A DNA stretch of 64,000 nucleotides. It comes from Glaciimonas immobilis (GTDB taxonomy: Bacteria; Pseudomonadota; Gammaproteobacteria; Burkholderiales; Burkholderiaceae_D). The stretch covers positions 372,001 through 436,000 of the forward strand of contig NZ_JAAOZT010000001.1 of the NCBI RefSeq assembly GCF_011947285.1. The letters are read 5' to 3'. The notes below the pieces were generated by a model. It was not told the DNA's origin. It saw only the letters and a list, made by a program, of their open reading frames with translations, and made no database searches. Positions 7,472 to 16,931 of the stretch are shown piece after piece (position 1 is the first letter of the stretch; each line of letters starts with the position of its first letter). Made by a program: the position numbers and the translations under genes.

Positions 7472-9556
7472 TCACCACATGATCACGCGTTGGTCCGGCG
7501 CTAAATACATCTTGTCACCCGGCTTTACATTAAACGCTGCGTAAAATCCCGGTTGATTGGCCAGTGTGCCATTGCCTCGGAACTGCGGCGGGGAGTGCGG
7601 ATCGATTTTGACGTAGACGATTGCTTGCGCATCGCGTACCTTGCCGCGCCAGACTTGCGCCCAGCCGAGGTAAAAACGTTGATTACCGGTCATGCCGTCA
7701 ATGACGGGTGCGGTCTTGCCTGCCAACGACAATTGATACGCTTTGTAGGCGATGGTCAGTCCCGAGTTATCGGCGATATTTTCACCGAGGGTGAGTTCGC
7801 CGTTTAGCTTATAACCCGGCACCGGACTATACGCGCCGTATTGGGCTACCAGTGCTTTGGTTTTGACGGCAAATTTCTCATGGTCGTCTTTGGTCCACCA
7901 GTCGCGGAGATTACCGACCTCGTCGTATTGGCTGCCTTGATCATCAAAGCCATGGCTGATCTCATGTCCAATCACCGCGCCGATGCCGCCATAATTGGCC
8001 GCATCATCTGCCTGCGCGTTAAAAAACGGCGGTTGCAGGATTGCTGCGGGGAACACGACTTCGTTCAACTCTGGATTGTAGTAGGCGTTGACCGTTTGCG
8101 GCGTCATGCCCCATTCGTCGCGGTCCACCGGCTTGCCTAGTTTGCTGATATTGCGCTGATATTCAAATACGTTGGCACGAATAATATTGCCGATCAGATC
8201 GTCTTTTTTGATTGTGAGTTTTGAGTAATCACGCCATTTTTTGGGATAGCCGATTTTGGTCATAAGCGTAGAGAGTTTCTTCTCCGCCTGCACCTTGGTC
8301 GCCGGTCCCATCCAGTCTAGCGTATGAATACTCTCACGATAGGCTGCAATCAGGTTGGCGACCAATTTTTCCATCCGTGCTTTATTTTCAGGCGGAAAAT
8401 ATTGTGCCACATAGAGCTCGCCGAGGCCCTCGCCCACGGTATCTTCTACCATTTTCACGCCGCGTTTCCAGCGTGGTTCGTTTTGTGGAACGCCGCGCAA
8501 TACGCTACCGTAAAAAGCAAAGTTTGCATCCACGTAAGGTTTTGATAGGGAAGAAGAAAAGCGACTCAGCACGTGCCATTTAAAATACGCTTTCCAGGCG
8601 GCCATCGACGTTGCCTCAATGACCTTATCAAAGCCTTCGATATAACTCGGTTGACTGACGATGACATATGAAATTTTATCCTTCAGACCTGATTCGAGCA
8701 GATAGCTTTTCCAGTCGTTGTGAGGTGCCAATGTTGCCAGCGCGCCCAGTTCGACCTTGTTATAGGTTTTGACGGGGTCTCGGTTTTGGACCTTGGTCCA
8801 TTGCACTTTTGCCAGTGCGGTTTCAAGCGCCAGAATGCTAGAGGCGCTTTCCGGTGCGTCCTTGTCACCTGCAAGCGCCAGCATCTTCTCGATATGGGCG
8901 AGGTATTTGATCCGTGTATCTTTGAGCTTGACGTCGTCGTCTTTGAGGTAGTAATCACGATCAGGCAGGCCTAATCCGCTTTGTCCCAAATCGACAATCA
9001 CCTTGGTCGAGTCTTTGGCGTCCTGATGGATGCCAATGTCATACGGTACCTTGACGCCAATGCGCGATAGCTGCGCGATCATGCCCGCGATTTGTTGTTT
9101 GTTCTGCAGCGCGTCTATCAATGCGAACTGATGGTTCAATGGCGTCGCACCCAGTTTATCGAGAGTTGCTTCATCCATGAAGCTGGCATACATGTCGGCG
9201 ATTTTTTGTTCATTTGAGCCGGTTATTACTGCTTTGTTCTGAGTGGCGGCATCAACAATAGCGCGCAACTGATTTAATGAGTTTTCGCGCAGCTCGTAAA
9301 AAGATCCCCATGACGACTTGTCGGCGGGAATCTCGGTTTTTTTCAGCCATGTACCGTTGACGTAAGTGTAAAAATCATCCTGCGGGCGCACCGTCGTGTC
9401 GACGTTTTGCATGTCGATACCGGATACGAGAGGACTGGCAGTGGCAATTATGGCCGCGGCGTGAGCGGAGGGAGCGTTATCAGCAGCGCTGTTGGCGGTT
9501 GTCATCAAGGTGAGTCCTGCGGCGGCTATGAGGGTTTGCGTCATAATACGATTCAC
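7472..9556 (-). CDS. pepO: M13-family zinc metallopeptidase (PepO/neprilysin-like)
   Basis: The 694-residue protein has a signal peptide (TLIAAAGLTLMTTANSAA) and the two M13 motifs: HEISH at 531-535, which binds zinc and catalyses, and ENIAD at 592-596, which supplies the third zinc ligand. The N-terminal half carries the VDTTVRPQDDFYTYVNGTWL block seen in bacterial M13 peptidases, and the C-terminus ends in the usual VIMW. It probably cleaves oligopeptides in the periplasm. The start is GTG at 9556 with AAAGGA about ten bases upstream. It is monocistronic and transcribed away from the secreted-protein gene behind it. Confidence 0.92.
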   Translation of the reverse strand: MNRIMTQTLIAAAGLTLMTTANSAADNAPSAHAAAIIATASPLVSGIDMQNVDTTVRPQDDFYTYVNGTWLKKTEIPADKSSWGSFYELRENSLNQLRAIVDAATQNKAVITGSNEQKIADMYASFMDEATLDKLGATPLNHQFALIDALQNKQQIAGMIAQLSRIGVKVPYDIGIHQDAKDSTKVIVDLGQSGLGLPDRDYYLKDDDVKLKDTRIKYLAHIEKMLALAGDKDAPESASSILALETALAKVQWTKVQNRDPVKTYNKVELGALATLAPHNDWKSYLLESGLKDKISYVIVSQPSYIEGFDKVIEATSMAAWKAYFKWHVLSRFSSSLSKPYVDANFAFYGSVLRGVPQNEPRWKRGVKMVEDTVGEGLGELYVAQYFPPENKARMEKLVANLIAAYRESIHTLDWMGPATKVQAEKKLSTLMTKIGYPKKWRDYSKLTIKKDDLIGNIIRANVFEYQRNISKLGKPVDRDEWGMTPQTVNAYYNPELNEVVFPAAILQPPFFNAQADDAANYGGIGAVIGHEISHGFDDQGSQYDEVGNLRDWWTKDDHEKFAVKTKALVAQYGAYSPVPGYKLNGELTLGENIADNSGLTIAYKAYQLSLAGKTAPVIDGMTGNQRFYLGWAQVWRGKVRDAQAIVYVKIDPHSPPQFRGNGTLANQPGFYAAFNVKPGDKMYLAPDQRVIMW

Positions 9557-9707
9557 GAGAAAAGAATCCTTTACGAGATTAATCGAAAATTTATTCGGAA
9601 ATTAACCGGCGATAATGAACCTGTATGCCTGCGTGCGCAAGGCCTGCGAAGTCTGCGCAGCCCAGAAGAGCAGGGGCGGGCATCCAGGTGAAATAGCATT
9701 GTACTGA

Positions 9708-10463
9708 TTACTCTAGCCGATACGTGTTTTCGCGTGTCGGCGGTCCAGCAAAATCGCTGCCGACCGCATACAGGGAAATCACGATTCGGTCAGGTTCGGT
9801 GGTTCTGCTGAGGATGATTTTGCTCACTGGAATTTCATCAAGGACACATTTATTGCGCCGGTCAATTCGCAACTCTACCATTGAGTCGGTGGTTGCCACA
9901 ATGGTGTGATTGACACGTTTGCAGGTCGGTGAGTTGATTATCTTCTCGGATACCGATAGCACTTTGTTCGTGACCAGATCTTTGTTGGTCGCATCCGGTG
10001 TCAGGCTTTCAGCCCATGTTCCTTCCGCCCATTGTGGCATTGGAAATCCTGAAAGCGATACGGACGAGACGGGCGTAGCCAGCAGGCTGGGGAATACATC
10101 GTGCGCCATCTGACGGGTCAAGCTAAGTTTTAATCGAGAATTTTTTATAACATCCGTCACTTTTAGTGTTCTGACCTCGTTGCCATTCAGGCTAATCGTC
10201 AAATCCTGATTCACGGCGCTGCGCGAGACTTCTTGCAAACGTTGCGTTGCGGCAGGGGTGAGTTTTACGCTAAGTACCACAAACTCTGAGTTGTGTTTTG
10301 CCTGATCTTTAATATTGAGGTTGATTTCTGCAAAATCATGGTTTGACGAAAAGTCAATGTTAGCGGCGTTAGCGGCGTTAGCGGCCATGGCAAAGATTGC
10401 ACCCGTCACGAGCGCCACCAGTTTCCACCGTACGGACGTCAATTTCTTGAAGTTGCGGATCAT
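9708..10463 (-). CDS. secreted protein of unknown function
   Basis: The 251-residue protein begins MIRNFKKL with a signal peptide; the segment around its cleavage site is a repeated NAANAANAAN encoded by a 9-base tandem repeat at about 10361-10388. The mature part is beta-rich and has only two cysteines (NSPTCKRVNH and NKCVLDEIP), which could form a disulfide. A very good ribosome binding site (GGAGGGATAGCG then ATG) fixes the start. I do not recognise the family. It shares direction with the M13 peptidase gene 150 bases downstream, which may be coincidental. Confidence 0.7.
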   Translation of the reverse strand: MIRNFKKLTSVRWKLVALVTGAIFAMAANAANAANIDFSSNHDFAEINLNIKDQAKHNSEFVVLSVKLTPAATQRLQEVSRSAVNQDLTISLNGNEVRTLKVTDVIKNSRLKLSLTRQMAHDVFPSLLATPVSSVSLSGFPMPQWAEGTWAESLTPDATNKDLVTNKVLSVSEKIINSPTCKRVNHTIVATTDSMVELRIDRRNKCVLDEIPVSKIILSRTTEPDRIVISLYAVGSDFAGPPTRENTYRLE

Positions 10464-10916
10464 CGCTATCCCTCCATTGAATTAATGTAGGACTTATGCA
10501 AATGGCCTAGCCCTGTGCTTCGGGTCATCTATGCCGCTCGACCGATAACGCGCCAATAAAATCTACTATCTTTGAGCGGGGAAAGTAGGCGAAGTTCATT
10601 GTCTGATTAGCAAAAAAGTTAGCGTTACGATCGCGATGCACCAAATTAGTTGTTTTTCTTATAATGCAGCAATACAAATATTGTCCAAATGCGTACAAAT
10701 TTGCGGCCACCGGGCGAGGAAGAATATATTATGCGGAATCGCAACAAAACTAGTGGCCTTCCCCGACGTTTCAAAAAGGACGCCACAGACTCATGGAACC
10801 GCTATTCATGGAGCCGCTATTTTTGCCAGTTCAGGTATTGGTCTGGCCGGACTATTCCGCAAGTCGTTGTGTAAGTTGTTGTTTATAACGTTGTTTACAA
10901 TAAGATAGGATGACAC
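10464..10916. other. 453-base intergenic stretch before the MHS transporter
   Basis: No gene is supported here. A TATAAT hexamer at 10660-10665 could be a -10 element for the plus-strand transporter gene, but the matching -35 is poor. The two plus-strand frames in this stretch lack ribosome binding sites and look random. The end of the stretch holds the AGGA ribosome binding site of the transporter. Confidence 0.3.
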
Positions 10917-12212
10917 ATGGCGCAGCAAGAACTTTCCCCCGCCCAGGATCGCCGTAAGCGCATTTTTGCGATTGTCGGCGCCTCATCCGGCAATCTGGTT
11001 GAGTGGTTCGATTTTTATGTCTATTCATTTTGCGCAATTTATTTCGCGCCCGCGTTTTTTCCTAGTGGTAACTCCACGACGCAATTGTTAAACACCGCGG
11101 GCGTATTTGCTGCGGGATTTTTGATGCGCCCGATCGGCGGCTGGATTTTCGGACGGCTCGCAGATAAGCGCGGCCGTAAAACCGCCATGATGACTTCCGT
11201 GTTAATGATGTGCGCCGGATCCCTGGTGATTGCGTTTTTGCCGACTTACGCCACCATCGGCGCCGCGGCACCCGCATTGCTACTCTTAGCACGCTTGTTG
11301 CAAGGATTGTCGGTCGGCGGTGAATACGGGACCAGCGCTACCTATATGAGTGAAGTCGCGCTTAAAGGTCAACGCGGATTTTATGCATCGTTCCAGTATG
11401 TAACGCTGATCGGTGGGCAATTGCTGGCGGTGCTGGTGCTGGTGATTTTGCAGCAGTTGTTGACGACCGAGCAGTTGAAAGACTGGGGCTGGCGCGTGCC
11501 ATTTGTGCTGGGCGCCTGCGCTGCGGTGGTAGCTTTATATTTGCGTCGTTCGCTCAATGAAACGTCAACCTCCGACTCACGTAAAAATAAAGACGCCGGA
11601 ACCATCGCTGGCCTGATGAAGCATAAAGTCGCGTTCATGACCGTCATCGGGTTCACCGCCGGTGGCTCGCTGATCTTTTACACATTTACCACTTACATGC
11701 AAAAGTATTTGGTGAATACTGCCGGTATGAGCGCCAAAACGGCCAGCGCGGTCATGACCTTCGCGCTGTTCGCGTACATGTTGATGCAGCCTTTATTTGG
11801 CGCATTGTCGGATCGTATTGGACGTCGCACTTCGATGCTCTGGTTTGGCTCGTTGGCAACGCTGGCGACGGTGCCGATTTTGCACGCGCTGGCCGATGTC
11901 ACCAATCCTTACGCTGCATTTGGATTGGTGATTCTGGCGCTGGCTATCGTCAGCTTATATACGTCAATTAGCGGTCTGATCAAGGCAGAGATGTTTCCGC
12001 CGGAAGTACGCGCCCTCGGTGTCGGTCTGTCGTATGCGTTAGGTAACGCCATTTTTGGTGGGTCGGCGGAGTTCGTTGCGTTGAAACTGAAATCAATCGG
12101 CATGGAATCGACGTTTTACTGGTACGTCACCGTACTGTGCGCGATTGCATTGATTGTTGCCATACGCATGCGCGACCCCTCCAAAGAAGGTTACCTGCGC
12201 AATGAAGATTAA
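10917..12212 (+). CDS. MHS-family MFS transporter (KgtP/ProP-like)
   Basis: The 431-residue protein has twelve hydrophobic segments. It carries the MHS-subfamily hallmarks [14 protein letters not shown] at the first helix, [18 protein letters not shown] at loop 2-3 and [12 protein letters not shown] in helix 4. Loop 8-9 has the second copy of the motif, [13 protein letters not shown]. These proteins are proton symporters for organic acids or osmolytes; the overall look is closest to alpha-ketoglutarate permease, but the substrate cannot be fixed. The ATG at 10917 follows ATAGGATGACAC. A cytochrome c gene lies 51 bases downstream in the same direction. Confidence 0.85.
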   Translation: MAQQELSPAQDRRKRIFAIVGASSGNLVEWFDFYVYSFCAIYFAPAFFPSGNSTTQLLNTAGVFAAGFLMRPIGGWIFGRLADKRGRKTAMMTSVLMMCAGSLVIAFLPTYATIGAAAPALLLLARLLQGLSVGGEYGTSATYMSEVALKGQRGFYASFQYVTLIGGQLLAVLVLVILQQLLTTEQLKDWGWRVPFVLGACAAVVALYLRRSLNETSTSDSRKNKDAGTIAGLMKHKVAFMTVIGFTAGGSLIFYTFTTYMQKYLVNTAGMSAKTASAVMTFALFAYMLMQPLFGALSDRIGRRTSMLWFGSLATLATVPILHALADVTNPYAAFGLVILALAIVSLYTSISGLIKAEMFPPEVRALGVGLSYALGNAIFGGSAEFVALKLKSIGMESTFYWYVTVLCAIALIVAIRMRDPSKEGYLRNED

Positions 12213-12263
12213 TTTAAACTATTAAACCTGAGCAAGATCAGACGTTTAAACGGAGATAGAAGC

Positions 12264-12572
12264 ATGAAAAGTAAAGTATTGATGTGCGGAGTAGTCGCGT
12301 TGCTGGTATCAGGAAGCGCATTGGCAAATGCCGATCTTGCTAAGGCCAAGAACTGCATGGCCTGCCATTCGATAGGCAATAAAATTGTAGGGCCAGCTTT
12401 TAAGGACGTCGCAAAAAAGTATGAAGGCCAACCCGATGCAGAAGACAAGCTGGTGCAAAAAGTATTGAAGGGCGGGTCAGGTTCTTGGGGAATGATTCCA
12501 ATGCCTGCCAATACCCAGGTCAGCGATGTAGAAGCACACACCCTCGTTAAGTGGATATTGGCTCTTAAATAA
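12264..12572 (+). CDS. class I cytochrome c (c551/c552-like)
   Basis: The 102-residue protein has a signal peptide (LMCGVVALLVSGSALA), then the haem-binding motif CMACH near residue 31. The distal Met ligand is in the block GSWGMIPMPANTQVSD. This is the layout of small periplasmic cytochromes such as c551/c552 that shuttle electrons to terminal oxidases or nitrite reductase. GGAGATAGAAGC precedes the ATG. It shares orientation with the transporter gene 51 bases upstream and ends before a clear terminator at 12641. Confidence 0.92.
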   Translation: MKSKVLMCGVVALLVSGSALANADLAKAKNCMACHSIGNKIVGPAFKDVAKKYEGQPDAEDKLVQKVLKGGSGSWGMIPMPANTQVSDVEAHTLVKWILALK

Positions 12573-12640
12573 ACTTGTGGCGGGTTGGTATTCAAAATAT
12601 GTAGTGCTGAGTCAACAGCCTCTAAGGCTGTCGAAGGATC

Positions 12641-12672
12641 GTAGCGGGAGAGGTTGCGCCCGCTACTTTTTA
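12641..12672 (+). terminator. rho-independent terminator after the cytochrome c gene
   Basis: An 8-base perfect stem GTAGCGGG/CCCGCTAC (12641-12648 and 12659-12666) with a 10-base loop is followed by a T-rich run. It ends plus-strand transcription after the cytochrome gene and sits just before the convergent livK-type gene. Confidence 0.85.
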
Positions 12673-12696
12673 TTTTGAAAAGCTGCTCTTACTCGT

Positions 12697-13842
12697 TTAC
12701 TTCGTCACCCCAATAATCGTGCGCTGTCCGCCTTTATAGGTGTACATGGTCAGCGTCGCGTTTTTCATGTCGCCATGCCCATCAAATGCAATCGTGCCGG
12801 TCACGCCTTTATGGCTGATCTTGGCCAATGCTGGTAAATACACTTTGGGATCGGTTGAGTTGGCCTTCTGCATCGCCTCCACCATCGTCATCAACGCGTC
12901 ATAGGCATACGGCGCATAAATAACTACGTCGTGACCATAGCGCGCCTTAAAGGCGGTTTTAAACGCGTCCAGCGCCGGTCTGCCAGCATCCTGAACGCCT
13001 CCCGCCTCAGCGCAGATAACCTGATCATCCGCCAGGCCATCACCTGCCAGCTTCGGTAATTGCGTGGTGCAGATCGCATCTCCACCCATCATCTTGGCTT
13101 TGATACCCAATTGCTTCATCTGCCGCAGCATCGGCCCTGCGCCAGCATCCAGGCCGCCGAAGAAAATTACATCAGGCTTCTTGGCCTTGATCGAGGTCAG
13201 GATCGCACTGAAGTCGGTCGCCTTGTCGTTGGTGTACTGGGTCGCAACGATCGTTGCGCCCGCCGCTTTTGCACGTTTGGTGAACTCCTGCGCCAGACCT
13301 TGACCATAGGCCGTGCGGTCGTCAATCACCGCAATTTTTTTTGCGTGCAGCGTCTGTACTGCGTAACGTCCCAACGCACCGGCTAATTGACCGTCGTTAG
13401 CCACTACGCGAAAGGTTGTGTTATAGCCTTGCTGCGTATATTTGGGATTGGTGGTGCCGGGAGATATTTGGGGAATCCCTGCATCGTAGTAAATCTTCGA
13501 CGCCGGAATACTTGTACCCGATTGCAGATGGCCGATCACGCCTTGTACTTTTTGGTCCACCAGTTTTTGCGCGACAGCCGTGCCTTGCTTAGGATCGCCG
13601 GCATCATCTTCTGTCAGCAAAACGAACTTTATTTTCTTGCCGCCTATGGTGATGCCTTTGGTATTGAGTTCTTCGATCGCCATATTTGCGCCGTTCTGTA
13701 AGTCCTTGCCGACGTAAGCGATAGGGCCAGTAGTTGGGCCAACTTGCGCCAGCTTAACGATCTGCTCCTGCGCCAATGCCGCGCCAGAAAACGCGAATGC
13801 AATGACGGTCGATAAAGTAAAAGTGTTTGTTTTCGATAGCAC
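12697..13842 (-). CDS. livK: branched-chain amino acid ABC transporter binding protein (LivK-type, copy 1)
   Basis: This is a 381-residue periplasmic binding protein of the type I Leu/Ile/Val-binding fold. It has a signal peptide (VIAFAFSGAALAQ), then VKLAQVGPTTGPIAYVGKD and the block GVIGHLQSGTSIPASKIY that lines the ligand cleft. GTG at 13842 is the start, preceded by AGGAGGAATCCACG. It is closely related to the second copy at 19105-20250. No permease or ATPase gene lies near either copy, so both presumably serve a Liv membrane complex encoded elsewhere. The ligand could be Leu/Ile/Val or another amide-containing compound. Confidence 0.9.
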   Translation of the reverse strand: MLSKTNTFTLSTVIAFAFSGAALAQEQIVKLAQVGPTTGPIAYVGKDLQNGANMAIEELNTKGITIGGKKIKFVLLTEDDAGDPKQGTAVAQKLVDQKVQGVIGHLQSGTSIPASKIYYDAGIPQISPGTTNPKYTQQGYNTTFRVVANDGQLAGALGRYAVQTLHAKKIAVIDDRTAYGQGLAQEFTKRAKAAGATIVATQYTNDKATDFSAILTSIKAKKPDVIFFGGLDAGAGPMLRQMKQLGIKAKMMGGDAICTTQLPKLAGDGLADDQVICAEAGGVQDAGRPALDAFKTAFKARYGHDVVIYAPYAYDALMTMVEAMQKANSTDPKVYLPALAKISHKGVTGTIAFDGHGDMKNATLTMYTYKGGQRTIIGVTK

Positions 13843-14138
13843 CGTGGATTCCTCCTGTTAGTTCAGATTTGATTGCGGATAAATGGCTACGCATCGTTGA
13901 TGCAGATATTGCAGCGCACCTGTTTGTATGGTCAGCAACGTGAACATTGCCAGCAGCGCGTGCAACCAAGATAGGTTAAGCGATCCCCGCATTGGACGCC
14001 ATTACACGCATAGCATGGTGAATGTGCTTTTGTTCTCGCTCTCCCCATTTTCTCGCTCGAGCTTTGAGAATTTTGGTGAAGCGGTCAACATCCAAATAAT
14101 AATATTTATATGGCGAGATGCGAGATAAATTTATTTTT

Positions 14139-14182
14139 TTAGGTGTTTTACTTAGTTTTGCTTAACTAAGTAAAACACCTAA
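14139..14182. repeat. 19-base perfect inverted repeat upstream of the pilin genes
   Basis: The arms TTAGGTGTTTTACTTAGTT (14139-14157) and its exact complement (14164-14182) are separated by six bases, TTGCTT. The T run lies upstream of the plus-strand hairpin, not after it, and would be A on the minus strand, so it is not a classical terminator in either direction. The rest of 13843-14383 holds no gene. A TATAAT at 14222-14227 may be the -10 of the first pilin gene, with a weak -35. Confidence 0.75.
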
Positions 14183-14383
14183 CTTTGTCGGGAGGATGGG
14201 CATTTTGTGTAACTCTGCGTTTATAATTTATCTCACATTAGGTGCGGTGAATACTGAAAAATATCTAGCAATATTTGAGGGATCGCGCCTATACGTTTCT
14301 GACCCGTTAATTTCATATTAACAGGGTTATTTTTTATATAAATTGCGTGTCGTCAATGACGCCAAATTGGGAGATAACTAAAT

Positions 14384-14875
14384 ATGAAATTTGCACAATA
14401 CAAACGGAAAGTGCAACGCGGGTTTACGCTGATTGAACTGATGATTGTTGTGGCGATTATTGGTATTTTGGCTGCTATTGCTTTGCCTGCTTATCAGGAT
14501 TACACGGCGAAGGCGAAATTTGCAGAAGTAGTTTCTATTGCGAGTGCTTACAAAACGGCTGTGGCTGTGTGTATACAGTTAACCGGTGGTACAACGGGTT
14601 GTGACTTAGCAAAGAATGGAATTCCAGCTTCGCAACAAACTCCCAATGTTACGGAAATTAAAGTCGCCAGTGGAATGATCACAGTAATACCTTCTTCTAA
14701 GCTGAACCCCTTGTCCACGTTAGTGCTGGAGCCAGAAATTGGCGTTGCTGCCGTTAAGTGGAATACCGGTAAAAGCGGATGTCTAAGAGCTCAAGAAAAA
14801 AATGGTGACAAGGGCGTTGCAGTACCGGTTCTATGTGAATTGGTAGGCCCCGCCGAAGCTTCTAGTGCTAGTTAA
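14384..14875 (+). CDS. pilA: type IV major pilin (PilA-like, copy 1)
   Basis: The 163-residue pre-pilin has a short basic leader ([13 protein letters not shown]) cut before Phe by the prepilin peptidase. The classic methylated helix [20 protein letters not shown] follows, with Glu at mature position 5. The C-terminal domain has four Cys in two pairs ([11 protein letters not shown] and CLRAQEKN...C), so a D-region disulfide is likely. GGGAGATAACTAA precedes the ATG. A paralogue lies 228 bases downstream. Assembly genes (pilB, pilC, pilD) are not in this window. Pilins serve adhesion, twitching and DNA uptake. Confidence 0.9.
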   Translation: MKFAQYKRKVQRGFTLIELMIVVAIIGILAAIALPAYQDYTAKAKFAEVVSIASAYKTAVAVCIQLTGGTTGCDLAKNGIPASQQTPNVTEIKVASGMITVIPSSKLNPLSTLVLEPEIGVAAVKWNTGKSGCLRAQEKNGDKGVAVPVLCELVGPAEASSAS

Positions 14876-15103
14876 TTTCCCATAATATTATAATTTTTTG
14901 TGGCGATATATTAAGCGTACAAGTTAAAATTTTCAGTCAGATATTGCAACTTTTTTAAGTTTAATGGAGTTCTTTAATTAACTGTCGCATGGCATTCCAA
15001 ATTTCCCCTCGCGAAGGTATTTTATAGCTGTTATATTTTCCACGACGTTCATATTTTTTAATATCCGTGTGGAAGAATAAACGAAAATTTTCTTGGAGAT
15101 TCT

Positions 15104-15568
15104 ATGAGAATTTCTCAATATAAGAAGCGCTTTAAGAAAGGATTTACGCTTGTTGAGTTAATGATTGTTGTCGCGATTATCGGTATCCTTACGGCGATCG
15201 CGACGCCAGCTTATCAAGATTATATTATAAGGGCCAAATTTGCAGAGGTTATCGCGATAGTGGATGCGTATAAAGTTTCGGTCTCCATGTGTGTTCAAGT
15301 GCTGGGTGATACAGCCGGTTGCAATGCCGGTTCGCATGGCATATCAAAGACCCAAAAGACAACGTATATAGAGAGTGTTCGGGTGGTTAACGGAAGTATT
15401 GCGGTCTATCCCTCAACCGAACTCAACATAAATTCCACTTATGTTCTTCAAGCGAAAAAGGGTGCGGGCGCAATTACTTGGTCTAACGACGGCAGCGGAT
15501 GCCTAGAGGCGCACCCTAAAATTAAGGATGAAGGTAAGAGGGTGCCAATACTTTGTAATGCAACATAA
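15104..15568 (+). CDS. type IV pilin, copy 2
   Basis: The 154-residue pre-pilin has leader [13 protein letters not shown] and helix [20 protein letters not shown], with the same Cys spacing as copy 1 ([11 protein letters not shown] and C...C near the end). The N-terminal 60 residues are nearly the same as copy 1, while the C-terminal domain has diverged strongly, as expected for antigenic or functional diversification after duplication. TTGGAGATTCT precedes the ATG. The 228-base gap between the genes is AT-rich and could hold its own promoter. It may be a minor or alternative pilin. Confidence 0.88.
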   Translation: MRISQYKKRFKKGFTLVELMIVVAIIGILTAIATPAYQDYIIRAKFAEVIAIVDAYKVSVSMCVQVLGDTAGCNAGSHGISKTQKTTYIESVRVVNGSIAVYPSTELNINSTYVLQAKKGAGAITWSNDGSGCLEAHPKIKDEGKRVPILCNAT

Positions 15569-16452
15569 CTTTATTAAATCCCGGCGAGGCCAAGTTAGCG
15601 AAAAATCATTTGAAGCTTCGGTCCTTTTATCCTTCTTCATTGCTCTCATTGCGACCAATAATCATCAAAATAGTAAAAAATTATTTTTTTTAAAAAATGT
15701 ACATGTAAAACGTGATGGTATTAATGTGCTCGTATTCCCTGCAAGTTCTCTTCAGGATAAGAACTATCGCGCCAATGTCGCTAAAGTGAATGAAATTAGT
15801 ATGCTAATCATGCGTTGAACTGAAAGTCTGAACGCTATTCTTAAAATGACGTTTTACGTCAATAAATTGCGACCTCGCTCGGCGTGCTGATTTAGCCATC
15901 CGGTAATCACGTGCAATTGGATTGTTTCGAAACTCGGAAATTTATTAGTATGAATCTGGCTGAACTAAATGGTCTGGAGTGCATTAGTAATTTAAACTAA
16001 CTCCAGATAGCCCTTAAAAAATGAGGCTCGAGCCTTTAACGGGTGTGCAAATCTAGGACGGGTATTGATCCCAACCAGTAAACTCAATGACGTGACGCCG
16101 TTGCAGTCGGTGCGCAATATAACAGAGCTTTGATTGGGCGGTAATGGATCTACGGAATTATAATCGTCCGCCAAGATCATGGGGCCAGTAGACGAGGATG
16201 GCAAGCCGTTCAATTTAGATGTGCGGTTTAAGGATGATGGTGTTTACAAAGACGGTGCCCTGACGTGGGGCAGCCGGGGAAAGATAAATCGGCATTCTTT
16301 CGCGGAAGTCATTCATGCGAATTTATAGATGATCCGGATGCCCGCTAATCGAGGGACATTGTCCATCCCTGGCGTTTGACGGGACGATAACGCAAACGCT
16401 AATAGCGTAAATTATTTAAGTATTCAGATGCAATAAATGAGTCGTCTTTTGG

Positions 16453-16482
16453 CCCCTGAGCGTAATGCCAGGGGTTTTTTTT
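16453..16482 (+). terminator. rho-independent terminator
   Basis: Stem CCCCTG/CAGGGG (16453-16458 and 16469-16474), a 10-base loop and an eight-T run form a good plus-strand terminator. The nearest certain gene upstream is the second pilin, almost 900 bases away, so it may end a small RNA or the 49-codon frame at 16179-16328. Confidence 0.8.
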
Positions 16483-16720
16483 GCGTTTCGATATCCAAGG
16501 TCCCCAAGCAGAAAAATATTAAATATTTGATGCGAGCAATCCCCTTAACGTGAGCGTTGCGGCCAGTCAGGAACTGGTCCAGATATCCAGTCTGGGGTGA
16601 GTTATCTCACCTCCCCGTTCTTGGAAGAGGGCACGAACTTCATGCGAGTGTCAACGAAACCGGCAGGGGGGTCAATTCAGGATCGGCATCAACATGCAGT
16701 GAAATGAACGGTCAAATCAG

Positions 16721-16760
16721 AACATCACAAAGATTAGTAATCTTTGTGATGTTTTTCTTC
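16721..16760 (+). terminator. 33-base palindromic terminator
   Basis: AACATCACAAAGATTA (16721-16736) is followed, after one base, by its exact complement (16738-16753), then TTTTTCTTC-type sequence. It acts as a plus-strand terminator or a large dyad about 180 bases before the lipase gene. No gene immediately upstream needs it. Confidence 0.75.
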
Positions 16761-16931
16761 ACATAATATAAAGTCAACGTTGCAAAAGTATAAACATTCG
16801 ATTTATGATTGAAGTGATTTTGTTTTTTCTAAAACGGTTCGATTATTTCCACATCTATCAGGCTTATCCCTTCAAATTACCGCGCTATCGCCGCCACCAT
16901 AAAATCTATAAATCATTCTAGGAGAATTACT

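Larger units (their letters stand above)
15569..16931. other. 1.36-kb gene-poor stretch with orphan terminators
   Basis: No gene is certain here. Three weak frames were considered. ATG 15558 to 15818 (plus, 86 codons) overlaps the pilin end and has one hydrophobic segment. 15992-16213 (minus, 73 codons) ends SFFKGYLELV. ATG 16179 to 16328 (plus, 49 codons) reads GPVDEDGKPFNLDVRFKDDG, which looks protein-like but unidentified. The last two overlap on opposite strands, so at most one is real. Two strong plus-strand terminators (16453 and 16721) follow, without clear genes ahead of them. Confidence 0.4.

Noticed and set aside
15528-15818. Plus-strand frame overlapping the second pilin end
   Set aside because: It has one hydrophobic segment but overlaps the pilin in another frame, lacks a ribosome binding site and matches no family; kept only as a remark in the gene-poor stretch.
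16557-16766. 69-codon plus-strand frame before the lipase gene
   Set aside because: It runs across the palindromic terminator at 16721, has no ribosome binding site and has random-looking composition.
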